Shown here piece by piece: positions 10,261-24,284 of a stretch of DNA of 64,000 nt (position 1 is its first letter; each line of letters begins with the position of its first letter). This DNA is from Anoplopoma fimbria. Taxonomy: Eukaryota > Chordata > Actinopteri > Perciformes > Anoplopomatidae. The stretch is taken from assembly GCF_027596085.1 (NCBI RefSeq), contig NC_072462.1, forward strand, positions 16,964,921 to 17,028,920. The letters are read 5' to 3'. The position numbers and the translations under genes were made by a program. A model generated the notes under the pieces. It saw only the letters and a list, made by a program, of their open reading frames with translations, made no database searches and was not told the DNA's origin.

Positions 10261-13200
10261 TTTTCTGTGGTAGTGTAAGGCGATTGGTGCGGTATAGCCC
10301 TTCATCAGGGTTGTGACAGGAGTGAGCTATTTTAGGGGGCTCTGTAAGTGTTGGATTGTGTGTGTGCTGTAGCTCTACATTTCTATAGAGTTAATTGTAA
10401 AATGGAAATACGTGTGAACGGAGCATGGAAAATAAGAGGAATATCTTTTATTCTCAACATGATGCATCCATGTTAAGATTCACTGGAAAGGCTGTGTTTG
10501 CATTCTGATCGACACAAAAAAGCTTTTTAATGTTTAATATTAACAAGAATATAAATCACACAAAGAAATACAGTGTAGTGAAGTCTCTAGGTCTTGTTGA
10601 ACCCTATTAAAGTACATTTTCAGTGTCTGACCAAATAGTAAATGTAATACATTAGTTTCTACTGCACATACTTTGCTTATAATTACATCACGTACTTGGG
10701 AATCTCTACCACTCAGTAATGTCTGTGTGAGTTATTAAAAGTGATTTCTATTTTCAGTTTGTTCTCGTTTACTCCCCCTTGAGCTAAACTCCCACTGGCT
10801 ATTACTACAATTGAGCTCATTCTTGGAGACTCTTGGACTACTTCATGACACACAAGCCAAGAAAATCAACACATTTGGAGAAGAAAAACGAAAAGTGGTG
10901 AGTCTTGAAACCTGTCATACATGATCATTTGCACAGACTGTTGGACCCAAGTGTCTCTCGATCCCTAATTCAGCTCAATGGTTGGAATGTCTGGTTTGGA
11001 ATCAGCGTAAAAACAGTGTGGTGGTTAAGATTTTGTGGCAATAAGCAACATGTGGTTTTGCAATGAGAGAGGTCTGTGTGGGTGCACCACATCAGGGGTT
11101 TAGAGGTCATAGTGGACCCTACAGCCTGTAGAAACATGGGCATTGAGATGTATGCTCACTGTGGCTGACTGCGTTGTATCCCACTGTATATCCACAAAGA
11201 TATGAACACCAAACCTGTGGCTCATGAATCAAGTTTAACACAGTTTCACAATGAAACCAGACTTACCGTGAATGCAATGGCAGTAGATTCCCATGGCATA
11301 GTTTTTGTAGTTCAGTGTCAGATCTTACCCATTTATAGAAATACATTAGATGGATGCTCAGGCAGTATCATGATTTTATTTTATTCCTCACAATTACTGT
11401 GTTTACAGTACATTTATTTTTTTATGTGATACTAGTGTCAGCGGAGAGGTCTGCCTTGCTTACTTATATGAGACTATTCCTTAGGTGACCATATTTTCAA
11501 ACCCTGCATGTTCTTGCACATTTACGTCAGCACTTAGGACACCTACTGAGCACACCTTTCAATGCAATGGACAGAAACCCAGCAGACGTGAAATAATGTT
11601 ATGTATCCAAAATTCCACAAAAACATAGTTTTTTGGGAAACTGTATAATAACACTAGTAAACAAAAAAACACAAGGATTGCATTGGTATGATATTATGAT
11701 TGATCGTCAGCTACCTTTTAAAATAAAATACAAGGTATTTGTGAGTGCATAAACACAGGCTGCTGGCTAAATTGCTAGCTGTGATATTGCTATCTGGCTG
11801 TATGACCTTGTAAGTCAGTATTTTCCCCGCGCTCAGACAAAAACGTACTCTTGCAGTGGCTTAAGAACGCAGAAAATGTTGTTTCCCAGTACCTTAAGAT
11901 GGAGTAACCTCCCTTGGAGCTCTTCAAAAAAGAGGACTTTCTTTTCGGCGTTAAAGCTAACGGTCCGCTTACGGTTCTGTCGAAAAGAGCCGTTAGCATC
12001 TTAGCAACAGCGACACATTGACTTGACAGCTATTTGTATCCTAAAGTCGTGCTTTTATTTTTAAGGTTACACAACAAAGAACCAATCATAGTGGATGTTC
12101 TTTCAGTGTTACATGGTTAAAATAATTTGAGAAATTCTATGAATATATAAAGTGATTTACTTTATTCATCAAACTCATGGTAACATTTCTCTATTGACTG
12201 ATGTTTTAAACTATAGGCCAGGGGTACTTAATTTAAATTATCAAATTGCCATTAGAGAGAATTTCCTCATGCAAAGGTCCGAAAAAAAATCAATAATGTC
12301 TAACTTGAACTATGATTTAGATATATTAAAGTCGCAGTTGTATCAACGTCTGTAGGTAGTCAACAACTGACATTAACAGCTGAATAATTATTAATTATTT
12401 TCAGTTTTCTGATTGAACTGGATGAATTATAAATAAAACATGTAAAATAAGGGCTGCATGTAAAAATAAAAATACAAAACAGAAAGCTCTTGAAAAGTGT
12501 AGTTCATTCAGGTGTGAAGTGATGTCAACCAAAAAAGCCACAATATTATATTCTTCTAATCTTCTTAAAGGAGAAATTATTGTGCACGGACTATATCTGT
12601 GGTTATTGAAGCCACTTGTTTCAGCTCCCATCTCTGTTAACATCATTGTTGGGAAGTAAATTAATTAGTTAGGATTCTGATCATATCAGGCTCTTAGATT
12701 GTTTATTTTTTTCTGTGCCTTCATTTCGTATGTGAGTGGGTACGTTTGCTCAAAGATTTGTGCTTTATCAAGTAGTAATGCTACACTTTGCCGCTTTCAA
12801 TAAAGGCCACGGTCTCTGAACATGAGACATACTGGTTTTGAACTGCCCATAAGACAAGAGGTTTTTGATAAATCTGGATGGTGCAGTCTCAACATAACCT
12901 GCGTTGGAATAGATTTGTTGTGCAGTGGCCATGATAAAATGATCTGTTTCAGCATGAAACACCACTCTAAAACCAACAACGTCAGGGTCAATCCGTAAAT
13001 TAACTTGCTAACCCACTAATCTCAGCCCGTAGCCCAAACAGAATAATTCCACCCCTTTCTCTCTCCTTCTCTGCTTCAAAATAAAATAATGCCTGCTTCA
13101 TTTCAGCTGAGCCTTCTGGCCTTACAAAGGGGTAATCATGGAGAAGATGATTCCTGTCATGGTTTGGTTGTGGTGCGTATGTGCGCACACACACACGTAT

Positions 13201-16200
13201 GATGTGGACCCATCAGCACAGAGCCCACAGGAACACTGATGAGGTTTTCAGGGATGCACTTTGCCTTTCAGCACGTACGAAGACGTCCTATTGATGTCAT
13301 ATTCTGAAAGTGCTCCATGCCAGTGTATCACCATAACTGGGATGCATTATATTACAGGTTCAAGATGCTAAGACAAACAGGGGTGCTTAAGGGGCCTTTA
13401 TAAGACTCCAAATCATGAGGAAAGAATGTTTTGGCTACTTTGGGATCCTGAACTAGACTTGTTTACACAGATAGTCAAACCGCAATCAAAAGCAGCCAAA
13501 TACATTTATATGATGAATTATAAACAAACCACAGCAATCCTCATGCAGGTGACCCAGGACTGTAATGCTACACTATAACTTTGTTCCAATTTAGATTTTA
13601 CCTTATGCGTACCAACATCGGATCTGCACCAATTCATTACGAGAGAAAGCTGTAATATAAAACTGTAGCACCAAAGGAGATAAATAATAAAGTGCAGCCA
13701 AATTAAGACAAGCTTTCGTTTTCAATTCTTAGTTTTAGTATTAGTTTAACTAACAAATGATAACAGTGCAGTGGAAGCAGTGTGATCATGTCTCAACGGT
13801 AAGAGCACCCTGAGAGTACATATTACAGTAAAAAAAAAAAAGAAATTCTGTGAGGCAAATGTGAAACACATGTTGGCTCCATATGAAAGCAATAAACAGC
13901 TTCTGGCCCCATGTCCCCAGTTCCAGCCGTCATACAGGCCGAGTGTAGATAATAGCATTGATGACTGCCCAACACACATTTATTGCATTTAATTATTTAG
14001 TATGGTGCTTTCAAGTCCCCAAGGTTATATGAGACACAGTCATTAGCCATTAATCATGCAGCTTGAAATCCTAATCAATGTCATGTGTGAGAGTTTAGCG
14101 TAATCTTAGTAATGAGTTGATTTTACTATTATATGATTGTCAGAAGTTGTTGATCGTCATACAGCCATACTTGCTTATCGTGAAATATTATAATTTAATT
14201 TAATCTTTACAAATAGATTTCTCTTTAGACTATATTATAGATTTCAAGAATGTCATGCTCCACACCAACAAAACCATTTGTATTTGATCAAAATAGATTT
14301 CCTCTTTAATAGCAGTCAGACTTGCACATAAGAGAAGCCCCTTACTTTATGTATTTTAAATCCATGCAGGTGACTTGACCATGGCTTGTGTGCTTGCTGC
14401 TACAGAAGCTATACTGTGTCCTTAGCAGACACCGGCAGACTAGCGTCCCGAGGGTGTCCCCACAGACTGGCAACCTGATTCACACATGGACACACAAATC
14501 ATCACTGCTACAGCTTTAACAAATAACATCAAAGACAAGCTGTTGGACAGCACATTCCTGCTCATATTTTTCTAGACACTGTGGACAATAGCGTCAGACG
14601 TTAACGTCAAAACTAAAGCCTAAAACAAGCAAAAACAACAGGAAATGCCCTTCCTGAAAGATTTTGCTTTATTAGACTGTCAAAAGTGATGGCTGTCTAA
14701 TAGGAACCGCAGGTCGCTGGAGACTCTGTGGCCTGAGTCTTACAGCCTTACAGTGTTTTTTTTTTTGCTGGTGGTTACAGCCGAGCGAGACTAGGACGGG
14801 CAACCACAATGTCAATCACAAACACTGTGCCCAGACTCTGTGTGGGTGCGTGAGTGTGTGCAAAAAGGCATCTCTGTTTTTTAGGTTTAGGCAACAAATG
14901 TCTCCGTTTGTGTGCGTTTTAACTCTCGACTGTCATGCAGATTTGAAGTGGGAGGACTCGCCATGCCACCGTTTGATCACTATGGCATAGAGAGTGCGCG
15001 AGGACAGGGGATGGTTTGGACCGGCATTCTTCGTCTATACCCACGGGGTCACCTACAGATCCAGATGTGAGATAGCTCGTAACCTACAGCGACTCTGGTG
15101 ACGTCTGGCGGGGGACCTACAGCAGTTCAAAGCGTTTCGAGTTTGCAGCTGCTGAAATTGGCGGGAAGTGTTATTTTTCTGGAATTAGTTAACCTCTGTT
15201 GTACTTATGTGTCGAAAGTAAGTAAAGTTTTTCAGGATTGTTTTCGTTACTTATGTGTGCGTGTTTGTGTGCATCCCGTAAAAAGGATGTCAGACTATTT
15301 CATAAAGGGCTCCTAAACGCTGTGCTGCTGCCAGCTGTTTGTTTGGAGAGAAAACAAGCCGCATGAGACAGAGGACAGAGACTCTTTAATTTCCTTATCT
15401 CTGATTCTCTCTGGTAACTGTCCAATATTCTGGGTGTGCGTGTGTGAGAGAGAACTCAGTCTTTTTCTGCAGAGTTCAGTCTGTGCAACCTGCATTCACA
15501 AGCAGACTCTTTTGCTTCCCTCTCTATAGTAACAATCTCCATATGGCAGGCGTTGTGAAGTTGTGCTTATCCTTGCATGAAATGGTTTGGATAGAATTGA
15601 TGACGGCCCAAGCTTTTTCTAGAGCTTTCATGGTACTTTACATTGTAACACACACACAAGCACACATACAGTTATTGATATGTTTATATCCATACAAATA
15701 TAGGCAAATGTACAGAGTGCGATAGAGGATACAGACACACATTATTACCATTCATATGTGCACACACACAACAAATGTATTCTACACACACACCACCAAC
15801 CAACGTTTGCTACAGGTTTGGTCTCATCGTGCTCACTTCCATGTGTCTTTCATAAGTCAGACGAACCCCTTGCTGTGTCTCACTCCTGCTCCATCCAACC
15901 TCCCATGTTTATGATCCGATGACCCTTTCCTGTACCACATTGAACTGAGATGAGGGTAGAAGATTTTAAAAGACTGACGTCAGAACAATTCAAAAAACGA
16001 TCTTTTAAAGAAACTGTATTAAAAATCTAAACAAAAAAACCTTTGTAATGCATTCTGATAGCAGCCATAATTATTAATATAATAATTATCTATACTCAAC
16101 CAGAGGAAACTCACTGAGGTCGGAAAGCCCTTTTGTAAAGTATACTTGGCTAAGATGGCAGCATAAAATGTTGCAGACAAAACTATACAAAAACAAACTT

Positions 16201-17200
16201 AAAACTACACTGCAACACTAAAAGGGGACAAAAACAGTTTAACGCAGAGAAAGTCAAAATGAATACACTAACCACAGCCTTTTTCCTCTTTTTGTCAACT
16301 CTGAAACTCAGTCAGTTAACAGCTTCCTCAATTTAATTAGATAAGTTTATGAAGATAGTGAGGATTATCACGTGATGATACCACATTGTCCCTCTCACAG
16401 TGCAAAGGTGTTCTTTTTTTCCCCAGACTCAACTTATTTTTGTTGGAGAATATCATGCCAATGCTCTCAGAAGTGGAACGTACAACATTAAGCCTCACAT
16501 TTGCAGTTTTCATTCATTGCTTCATCCTGCTTCCTTGCTCTCTTTTAACCAGCTCTACTTTACTCTATACCCTTCTTAGCGCTTGCTGTCCTCACCATGA
16601 CTTACTGGCTCTCTCTCCTCCTTTCTCTCTCCCGTTGTTTTACTAGCAGAGCTCCCCCTGCCAGATGTACTCTATAGACAGAGTTTATCTTACCTTGGCT
16701 TTAAAACTCGGGTCCTCCACATGATTAAAAGAGTCAGGGACTGAGAGCTGACTTCAAAAGAAGGGATGAGGGACCTCAGGGAGAGAAGGAGAGAGGAACG
16801 AGTGCGAAATAATGACGATATATTTTCATGTGTGTATTCACTTGCCGTACTGCTTGCTATCACGATCAAGAAGAAAAAGTAAATCTCTCTTTGTTAATAC
16901 AGCATAGATGTGAGAAGGACGAGTATTTACAAGAGCATACTCAGCTATCAGTTCATTAAGTACAACTAGAAAAAAAATGAAGTCTAATACAACAGTAGGT
17001 TATACGTTATTGAATAAAACAGGATAAAAAACAGAACCAGTCCCGTCTCTGCAACATTAAGATGTTATTCAGTGGCATCCAGTCTGTTTATATCATCCCG
17101 CCACAAACTTCCAAGAATATTGTCCATTAAATCAGTTTGTATAAGTCTATTCCACTGCCAGAGTTAAAAGGAGTGCTTTAAGAAAATACTCCACAAAACA
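10261..17200. other. intergenic, no gene recognised
   Basis: Unique-looking AT-rich DNA. The only recognisable pieces are a short repeat-like segment near 10281-10312 (ending in a TTCATCAGG word that recurs near 24323) and the hAT-like sequence near 12219. Open frames are at most about 93 codons with no recognisable family. Confidence 0.65.
12219..12660. repeat. possible degenerate hAT-like element fragment
   Basis: Begins CAGGGGTACTTAATTTAAAT and continues with CCTCATGCAAAGGTCCG, resembling the ends of non-autonomous hAT elements, which often start CAGGGGT. I could not find a clear matching right-hand inverted repeat, so the right limit is a guess. A Repbase-type search would decide. Confidence 0.3.
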
Positions 17201-17230
17201 ATTTATGGATCACTGCAGTGATCCATAAAT
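17201..17230. repeat. perfect 30-bp palindrome
   Basis: The 15-base arm ATTTATGGATCACTG is followed at once by its exact reverse complement, with CTGCAG at the centre. There is no spacer and no mismatch; the symmetry stops at both outer bases. Confidence 0.95.
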
Positions 17231-17654
17231 CCATGCAAAAGGACAGCCAGAGAAAAATGGCAGGATCCTGTTATTTACGGTGCGGGAGGTGCCCTTCAGG
17301 GGGTTTCCCCGCTTTGAATTGCTACATGTATGTGTCCACAAACCTTGAGGTGTCTTTGACCTATAATTAAACAAAGGTGGGTGAATAAATGGTCCAAGCT
17401 CCGCCACCACACTGAAACTCCCCACAGAGTTGTGATGTGGTCTTACTCCTAATTCATGTTTGAGAACATGTTGTTCAGGCAGCGTGGAAGCAAAGCAGAA
17501 CATGGGAGTAATGGACGGATCCCATGGTGATTGCTGCAGCTTTGTTCATGTGCTCCAGCATGATGGCTCTGCTTGCTGCTGTGAGGACTGTTGCAGTATG
17601 GATTCAGTGTTGACAATTTATATCAATCTTAAGTTTCAGGTTGATGGGGCACTG

Positions 17655-17820
17655 AATATGACAATGGATTTGACACAGAGTTACTGGCAGGTTCATTTAT
17701 TGCCAGAAGTGAAAAGCAGTCTTTATTACAAATCCGTCACACGTCCATTCAAATGTTGCCGCTCAAGGATGACATGCTATATTTCAACAGGTCTCAGATA
17801 ATGTGCCGCAACGAGTTCTT
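17655..17820 (+). pseudogene. degenerate Ty3/Gypsy-like reverse transcriptase fragment
   Basis: One plus-strand frame reads GALNMTMDLTQSYWQVHLLP from about 17652, resembling the Gypsy RT block G.A.(Y/F)..T.DLT.GYWQ..L.PE. About 110 bp further, in the next frame (from 17776), AIFQQVSDNVP resembles the following A.TFQ.LMD.VL block. The spacing (about 36 codons) is close to the roughly 41 codons I expect between these motifs. A frame change and a stop between them make it a decayed relic. No LTR, integrase or further domain is visible. The match is from memory of the family, not a search. Confidence 0.45.
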
Positions 17821-17837
17821 AGCTAATGATTAGCAAT

Positions 17838-17905
17838 TTGGGCTAAGCGTCTTGCCGCACATCAACGTCGGGAGGAGGGGATCGCACCGCTGATCTTCTG
17901 AGGGA
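17838..17905. repeat. fragment of a common fish interspersed repeat (inferred)
   Basis: The words GGGCTAAGCGTCTTGCC, GGGATCGCACCGC and TGATCTTCTG in this order resemble a short repeat tail I recall as widespread in teleost genomes (usually 'ggatcgaaccaccgaccttctg'). The family name is not certain. Confidence 0.4.
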
Positions 17906-17906
17906 C

Positions 17907-17920
17907 CATGCAGCTGCATG
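17907..17920. repeat. 14-bp perfect palindrome with ATGCAGCTGCAT core
   Basis: CATGCAGCTGCATG is its own reverse complement. It shares a 12-base core with the 20-bp palindrome near 18.5 kb. Confidence 0.9.
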
Positions 17921-18504
17921 TTCAGTATAGAACTATTAAAGGTTTTACAACACGTCCATCGCTGTGTGAATAATGAGGGCCAGGAGCCCGATTGTGAATT
18001 TCAAACCCAAATCCTCACTAATGCACCAATTAAAAAAGGGGCACTTGGTCTGACTGTAGCAGGTATTGATCAGAAGATGTTTTTTGGCTGAATATGACAG
18101 TGGTAATATGTAAATAAAGAAAAAACATCTGGCCAATGTCATGTTGGCTGGTGGAAGTCAAGAATATTTATTTTTGTCATGATGATTCCATTCATGCATC
18201 TGTTTGTATGTGTGTCACAGTACACCTGTGTGAGTTCAAATTGTACAACTGAAAATGTATACCTGATATCAAGTAATGGCTCACTGTGTACGTGTGGGGA
18301 GACGGAATTTAAAACGAGGGTTTGGCAACAATACAAGACTATTAAAAATGAGGGAGGGAGAGGGTGAATGAAAATGCTGCAATTCTGGCAATGCTGTTGT
18401 TGTGTTTCAGGTACATAAATAATATCTGTTATTCCAAAAGAAAATCAAGTTTAGACACAAAGTGTAAACTGATCGGCTCCAAAATCACGACATCTTAAGC
18501 CAAC

Positions 18505-18524
18505 GAATATGCAGCTGCATATTC
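18505..18524. repeat. 20-bp perfect palindrome with ATGCAGCTGCAT core
   Basis: GAATATGCAGCTGCATATTC is its own reverse complement without spacer. It contains an E-box (CAGCTG) and paired ATGCA words of octamer/POU type. Confidence 0.93.
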
Positions 18525-19593
18525 AAATGCTGCTTTTTCTCTGGTAGCATCACAATATGAAAAAAGGGGATCATTATACACACGTCTGAGAACCCAAACT
18601 CTACACTAAGACAGATGTGACCTCTGGAAAACTCAAGGACCCAACTTTGGGGTTCACCTTGTTTTTAATCTATTGTGTTAAATTTATATGACTATCAGGT
18701 CTCAAAGAGAACAGGAGAACTGATATCATTACCAATACATACATACATACTCCTGAATGTGGCATCATGAGACATGGTGGCTCTTTACAGCACAGAATTT
18801 TGGCCTGGATGCAACATGCTGGAATTTTTCCCTGGCTTAGACAGCTCCTTATTACTAGTAATTTAATGATGTGTAAGGCTGCAATTAACAATTATTTTCA
18901 CTATCGATTACTCTGCTGATTATTGTCTTGATAAAATAATGTTATAGAAAAGACAAAAGCAGCAAACTATTTTCTGTCCATCAATCTATTGAATAATCAA
19001 CCAAATGTTGCATCTCCTGAGACGCTGAATTGAACTGGGCTATGGGGGTTTTGTGATTAGTGATCCCTAGAAACAAACTGGATGTGTTAACCACTTTTAT
19101 TCTGGACCTAGGTGCATTTTCTAGTCTTTTTTGGGCTCAGGTCACATCGGATCTGTTTTTGTTTTTGTTTTGTTTGTGTTTGCTGCATTGCTTCAGAATT
19201 GTGGAGAAGATCCAGTCTAAAGGTATCAGAAAAGACACAGGTCATGCTGATATCTTTAACTGATGTGCCTCTAAAATGAGAATTGAGAGTGTCAATTATT
19301 ACATACAGCGGTTTGCATGGCTTTATTTCACAGTTTCAGCGTGACATTACCCTTTTTATACATCACAGAGCGTAGCACAGAAGAGTTGATGACAGGAGAC
19401 ATGAGCATCTCACAGAACAGCAAGTACTACGGGCTTCCAAGACACCATACAATCATCAAGATCTCAATATTCCCGCAGTCCCGCTTTTGACATGATACAT
19501 ATCATCCAAGTGTGAAGCATCTTACAGAACTCGGCCCGGAGCCTTGGACCAACCTGCTCATCAAAGACAGAAGGGGAATTACCCTGGCCTGGT

Positions 19594-19655
19594 GAACACA
19601 CACACCCATATACAAACACACACACAGACACACGTTCAGACAAACACAGACACAG
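19594..19655. repeat. degenerate CA-rich repeat
   Basis: CA repeat interrupted by CCATATA, AGA and GTTCAGA units; probably an old, decayed microsatellite. Confidence 0.8.
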
Positions 19656-22041
19656 GTCTAATGAGTCCCAGCTGTGAATGGTTGCGTGATACAGCAAGAC
19701 AACAATTAATGTGGAGAGGAGGCAGGGCATGTTGACCTACTAAACAGAGAGAGACTGAGAGCAGAGAGGGCGAGAGGGAGATGGAAAGATGAGGGAAGGT
19801 GAGAGAGATGAAAAGGAAGAGTTAGGAAGGGGAACAAGATAGTGCAACAAAGACGTAAGAGAATGACGACCTTGCATACCCGCTAACAGATTAATGATAC
19901 TTCACTGCGCACTATATCTTCTGAAATATCAAGTGAATTATAGTCTAATCCCTCAGCAGCTGTTGGTGGGATGCAAGTCATGTCATCTTAATCACTCTTG
20001 ATAAGCCCCACACTGAAGAGAAAAGACACTCTAAACAGAACCATCATGTGTTATTGTGTCACTGAAGATCTTACACAGCGCAGATAATCATTGCGAACAG
20101 GAATACGTCTCTTGAACCCAGAGAAATAAAGAAGAAACTGAGGCTGACTGTTTGCGTGTTTGAACTCTACTTAGCATCCTTTTTTTTTTATTGTCGTGTT
20201 GACAACTCTGAACCAGAGAATGTGCCCATATCCCCATAAAGATTTCCTTTTGTGCCGTCAGGTCCTGTGAAATCAGTTTTTCATTATCTGTCAAAGGAGC
20301 AACAGTTGTCTTTTTGAGTTAGAGTTCTTGACTTAACAATAAAAACAGCAGGTTTTGGGAATTTGATTTTAGTGTGTTTAACCTCTGTCTGGAAAGTCCA
20401 AGTGAAGAAAAGCTTCAATATGCTGTTCACACACAAGTGAACAATTTGGAAATCATTTAATTTGATGAAATGAAAGAGTCTCGACTAGAACACTGATAAT
20501 CAGTATTTTTCTAACCCTTTCACGCTGTATGTGGCATTCAGACTCAGCACAATTAAATGTTGGATTTATATGTGGTGGCATTTCTCCCTTAAAGGAGCTG
20601 TATTTAACATTCAAAGCATTAATATAGCAGCAAACAACTATTGTCTATGTAGAGATATAGTGTAGAATTTTCTACCTGAGCAGAGAAAGTCGCTCTCCCT
20701 CTGTCTGTGTTGTTATCCTCCAGTCATTTAGAAAGTTGTCAAGTATAGTAATATGTGAACCATTTCATGAATGAGTCAAGTATTAAATCCTTAAATTTGG
20801 CCGAATACAAAAGTAGCAACAGATTCGTAAATCATGGCGATCCCTTAAAATTGCACAGAATCTGGTTCTGCTCGGTCGGAAACTGAAATAAATAGCAGGT
20901 GAGATCACATCAGTAAGTCCACAAATACCCTATAAAATCCATTAAAACGTCAAAAATTAATCAGAGTAGATGCGTTATTCTCACTGAGAACACTGTTTTT
21001 TCTCTCCTCAGCCAGCAAGGCTGGGTGTGTTGATGTATAATTGCTGAACTGCTCAGGAAGGGAAAACTGAGAATGTGGAGCTCACGCTAAAATAATGCAT
21101 CATAAAGTTGTTGGTCGGCTCCTTATATTAGGTTGGGTCCATGGTTTAGTTTAAAGAAGATAATCAATTTTCCATTGACCGTAATGGCTGATATCAGTCA
21201 AAACTGTAAGTTTGTCACCTGCTTAAATATTTTAAATCACTGTGCATCAGCAGATCAGATCCAATAACCCCTTTCCCTTTTTCCATGCTTTTTTTCAGTT
21301 TAGTCAAGTAGTGGCACCTCCTTACTATATAAACTAATAATGCATGTTTTGAAAGGCAACATAAAGCATAAGCCTAATAGATGCAGCCATAAAAGAGAGA
21401 GCCAAGCTGCATGTGTGAATGTGGAAAACTATTTTGGAAGAATTCACTTTTTCCATGGTCATGTAGTTGCTAGAGATTACTTGGTGACATCATTGTGCTA
21501 TAATAAAAAAAAGTTCAAATGAATGTTGTAAGGGATGGCTTTCAGAGGTTTTGGCCACCACACAGAGCAGTAATGCTATATGCTTTCCATCAAAACCCAT
21601 TCAAATTTTAGAAGGCCAGTAAAAGCCCTTGTTGTCCTTTAATGTAAAAGATTTAAAAAAATCATATGGTTCAAATGGTCAAGAGAGCTCCATGATTTTC
21701 TGACTTCACACAAAGATCAGTCTCTTCGACTTACACTTTGCCTAATAGAATGACCAATAGCAGTACTTATTAATAGATGTACATAAATGCGGCGCTACAC
21801 ACCTGTCAGCAGGTGAACACATAGCTGGCTGAGATAAACACCTGCCACACTGCAGACTCTGTAATACAACAAACAAATTATGCAATAATCACCTCCCCAC
21901 CAACATTTTAAGAGGTGAAGTCAACCACACCACAGCAGCTGGTCAGAACTGTTGGAAACACACACACTGACGCACACATATGATAAACACAAGCAAGCAA
22001 GCACATAAATACATAAACTCTGTAACAGTTAGGCTCTCCAT

Positions 22042-22042
<1 letters not shown>

Positions 22043-22079
<37 letters not shown>
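22043..22079. repeat. (CA)n microsatellite, short
   Basis: 37 bp of pure CA repeat. A GACGCACACA word occurs on each side (near 21969 and 22080). Confidence 0.93.
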
Positions 22080-22081
<2 letters not shown>

Positions 22082-24284
22082 ACGCACACACAAGCACGCT
22101 TTCAGATTTGGCCACCCAACACTCATCTAGCTAATAAAGCTTTTGGTTCGCTGCCCAGAGAGGGGCTGGTTTTCTGGGGGTCTGTGCAGAGTAAACAGAG
22201 CTTTAAAAACAATAACAAGTCACTAGTGAAAGATTCAGAGTTTGCAGCGGCTCTGTGGACTAATAAACTTTGTATTAGCAGGTGACTTTATTGAGACCTC
22301 GGGGGAAATGGGTGGAGGTGTTTGCTTGTGGAATACAACAGGGATCAGACAGTTTGTTGTCATCCACCCAGGGAGGGTAACAAACACACATGCACGCACA
22401 GAGTCACGAGCATGTCTCATAGTTTTCATTTTTACAGATTTTTCGCTAAAAATATATATATAATCTCCTGATGCACTCAAAAGTTGTTCTTTTGATGCTA
22501 AAAAATGGCATTTATTGTAAACATAATCCTTTGCTAATTAGCACAATCACGTGTTCATCCAGCAAAAAAGCTGAAACTGACAACATTTTTGTCATAACGC
22601 TATGCAATATCATACGACAATACACAATGCTTGTAGAGTTGTTTGATGAGCGTTTCTACTGCGGTCCTCACAATGGAGGAAAAGAATTGCTGCTTTGATA
22701 ACTTAAGTGAGTGGTAACATAGAATTATAAACCACTGTGAAGGCTTAAAAATTCTGAAACGCGTCATACAAACAGGCCTTCCTGGATCGTATTTGATTGT
22801 CAACAGCAACAACAATGAAGCTGCTTAACTTTTTTTTTAACAAAGGGCTCCCTGGCGCACATGGTAAGGAAATAAAATCGTAATATTACTGACCTTGGAC
22901 ATTGAAATCAGATGAAGAAATAAAACCCCAGATCTTTATTTGATTTATGTAAATAATGAGACCTCCTCATGCTGTACACACAGGTTGCTATCGTGCTCCA
23001 TTTCACATTAAAAAAAGAGGACAATAGAATAGTTTTCTAATGCGAAACAGTGCTTGCAATTGATCAAAGGAGACAGTGAATACTCGATTAAATATATTTT
23101 CCCAGATTTGAATGTTAGCTCAACTTAGAAAATAAAGTGACAGCCCCAGTATACACACACTTGCACACACACAAAGCCATGTTCAGTTCCACTGAAGCTC
23201 AGGTCACCCCAGCTCACCACAGTCTCCACAGACCGGAGGAGAGATGAAATAATGCTCACACTGACAAAGAAAAAAAACACACTCCCTATCCAAAGACTGA
23301 GCAGCGAAAAATAGGCGAGCGGTGCAGCTAGTGATGTGGAAAAGTATTCCTCACACAAAGAATCAGCACAAAAGACCAGGCACGTTGGAGACTGGGAGAT
23401 GTAGCTACAAAAACCTCTGAAAACCGCACAAAAAACAATAACTGTTGATCTTTGCAGGGTAGAAAAAATTCAGCTCCAAATGTGTTTTAATGCAAAATAG
23501 TAAAATTGGAATGTCTGTCTAGAAATATCTGCTGTCTTTTTCCTAATCCAAGGGAGTAGTGCCAATATTAATACACCTCTTAGAGCACAGAGGCAATGTT
23601 ATTTCATCTGGATATTGAGTATCTGTGTGCGTGAGTGCGAAATTACATCTAGAAATAGCTGAAGTGACCCCGAAAAGCCAAGTTTTAAAAACCACACACA
23701 CACAATGGAATCTGTGCTATGTTTGTTTTGTTTTGTTTAATTCCAGACCCCCAGTATGGGGGCTGACAGGACAGTGAAACGGGAGCTGAACAAGGGCCAG
23801 ACACAGCCAGGAATGAGACCAAAAACTACTCACTCACACCTTCCTAAGACTCTGCCGAGGTGCACTTTATCTGTCATATTTACAGCCATCTTGAAACCAT
23901 CTTTCAGCAGAGCTTTCTTCAGCAGAACATTGAACCGGGTCCTAGTCTGCACTAAAGAAGGTTGTTCAAGGGTCTCCTCGTGGTACCTTGTACTGTAGAA
24001 GTGATAACATTTACACAAGAGACTATTTGTGAAGAGCCATTAATCAACTAGATAACATTACAGAACCAGATAAACTTTGATTATTTTTTAGAATTGATTA
24101 AAATGTAATTTCTAAGTAGTTTCATACATTTTCCCCAAAATGTGAGAGCGATAGATAACATTGGCCCAACAAGGTTTGATGAAGTCAGAATATGAGACAA
24201 ACATCTACTCTAATATGAAATAAAACATATTTTAAAACACACAAAATGCTAAAGGAGCCAGGGGGCCTCAAAGGTCAGATATGG

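Noticed and set aside
17210..17503. 97-codon minus-strand frame next to the 30-bp palindrome
   Set aside because: No recognised domain; it runs through the palindrome itself, which argues against a conserved coding exon.
23830..24018. Minus-strand frame of 62 codons with a protein-like composition
   Set aside because: Could be an exon or processed pseudogene piece, but no family was recognised and no flanking splice sites were convincing.
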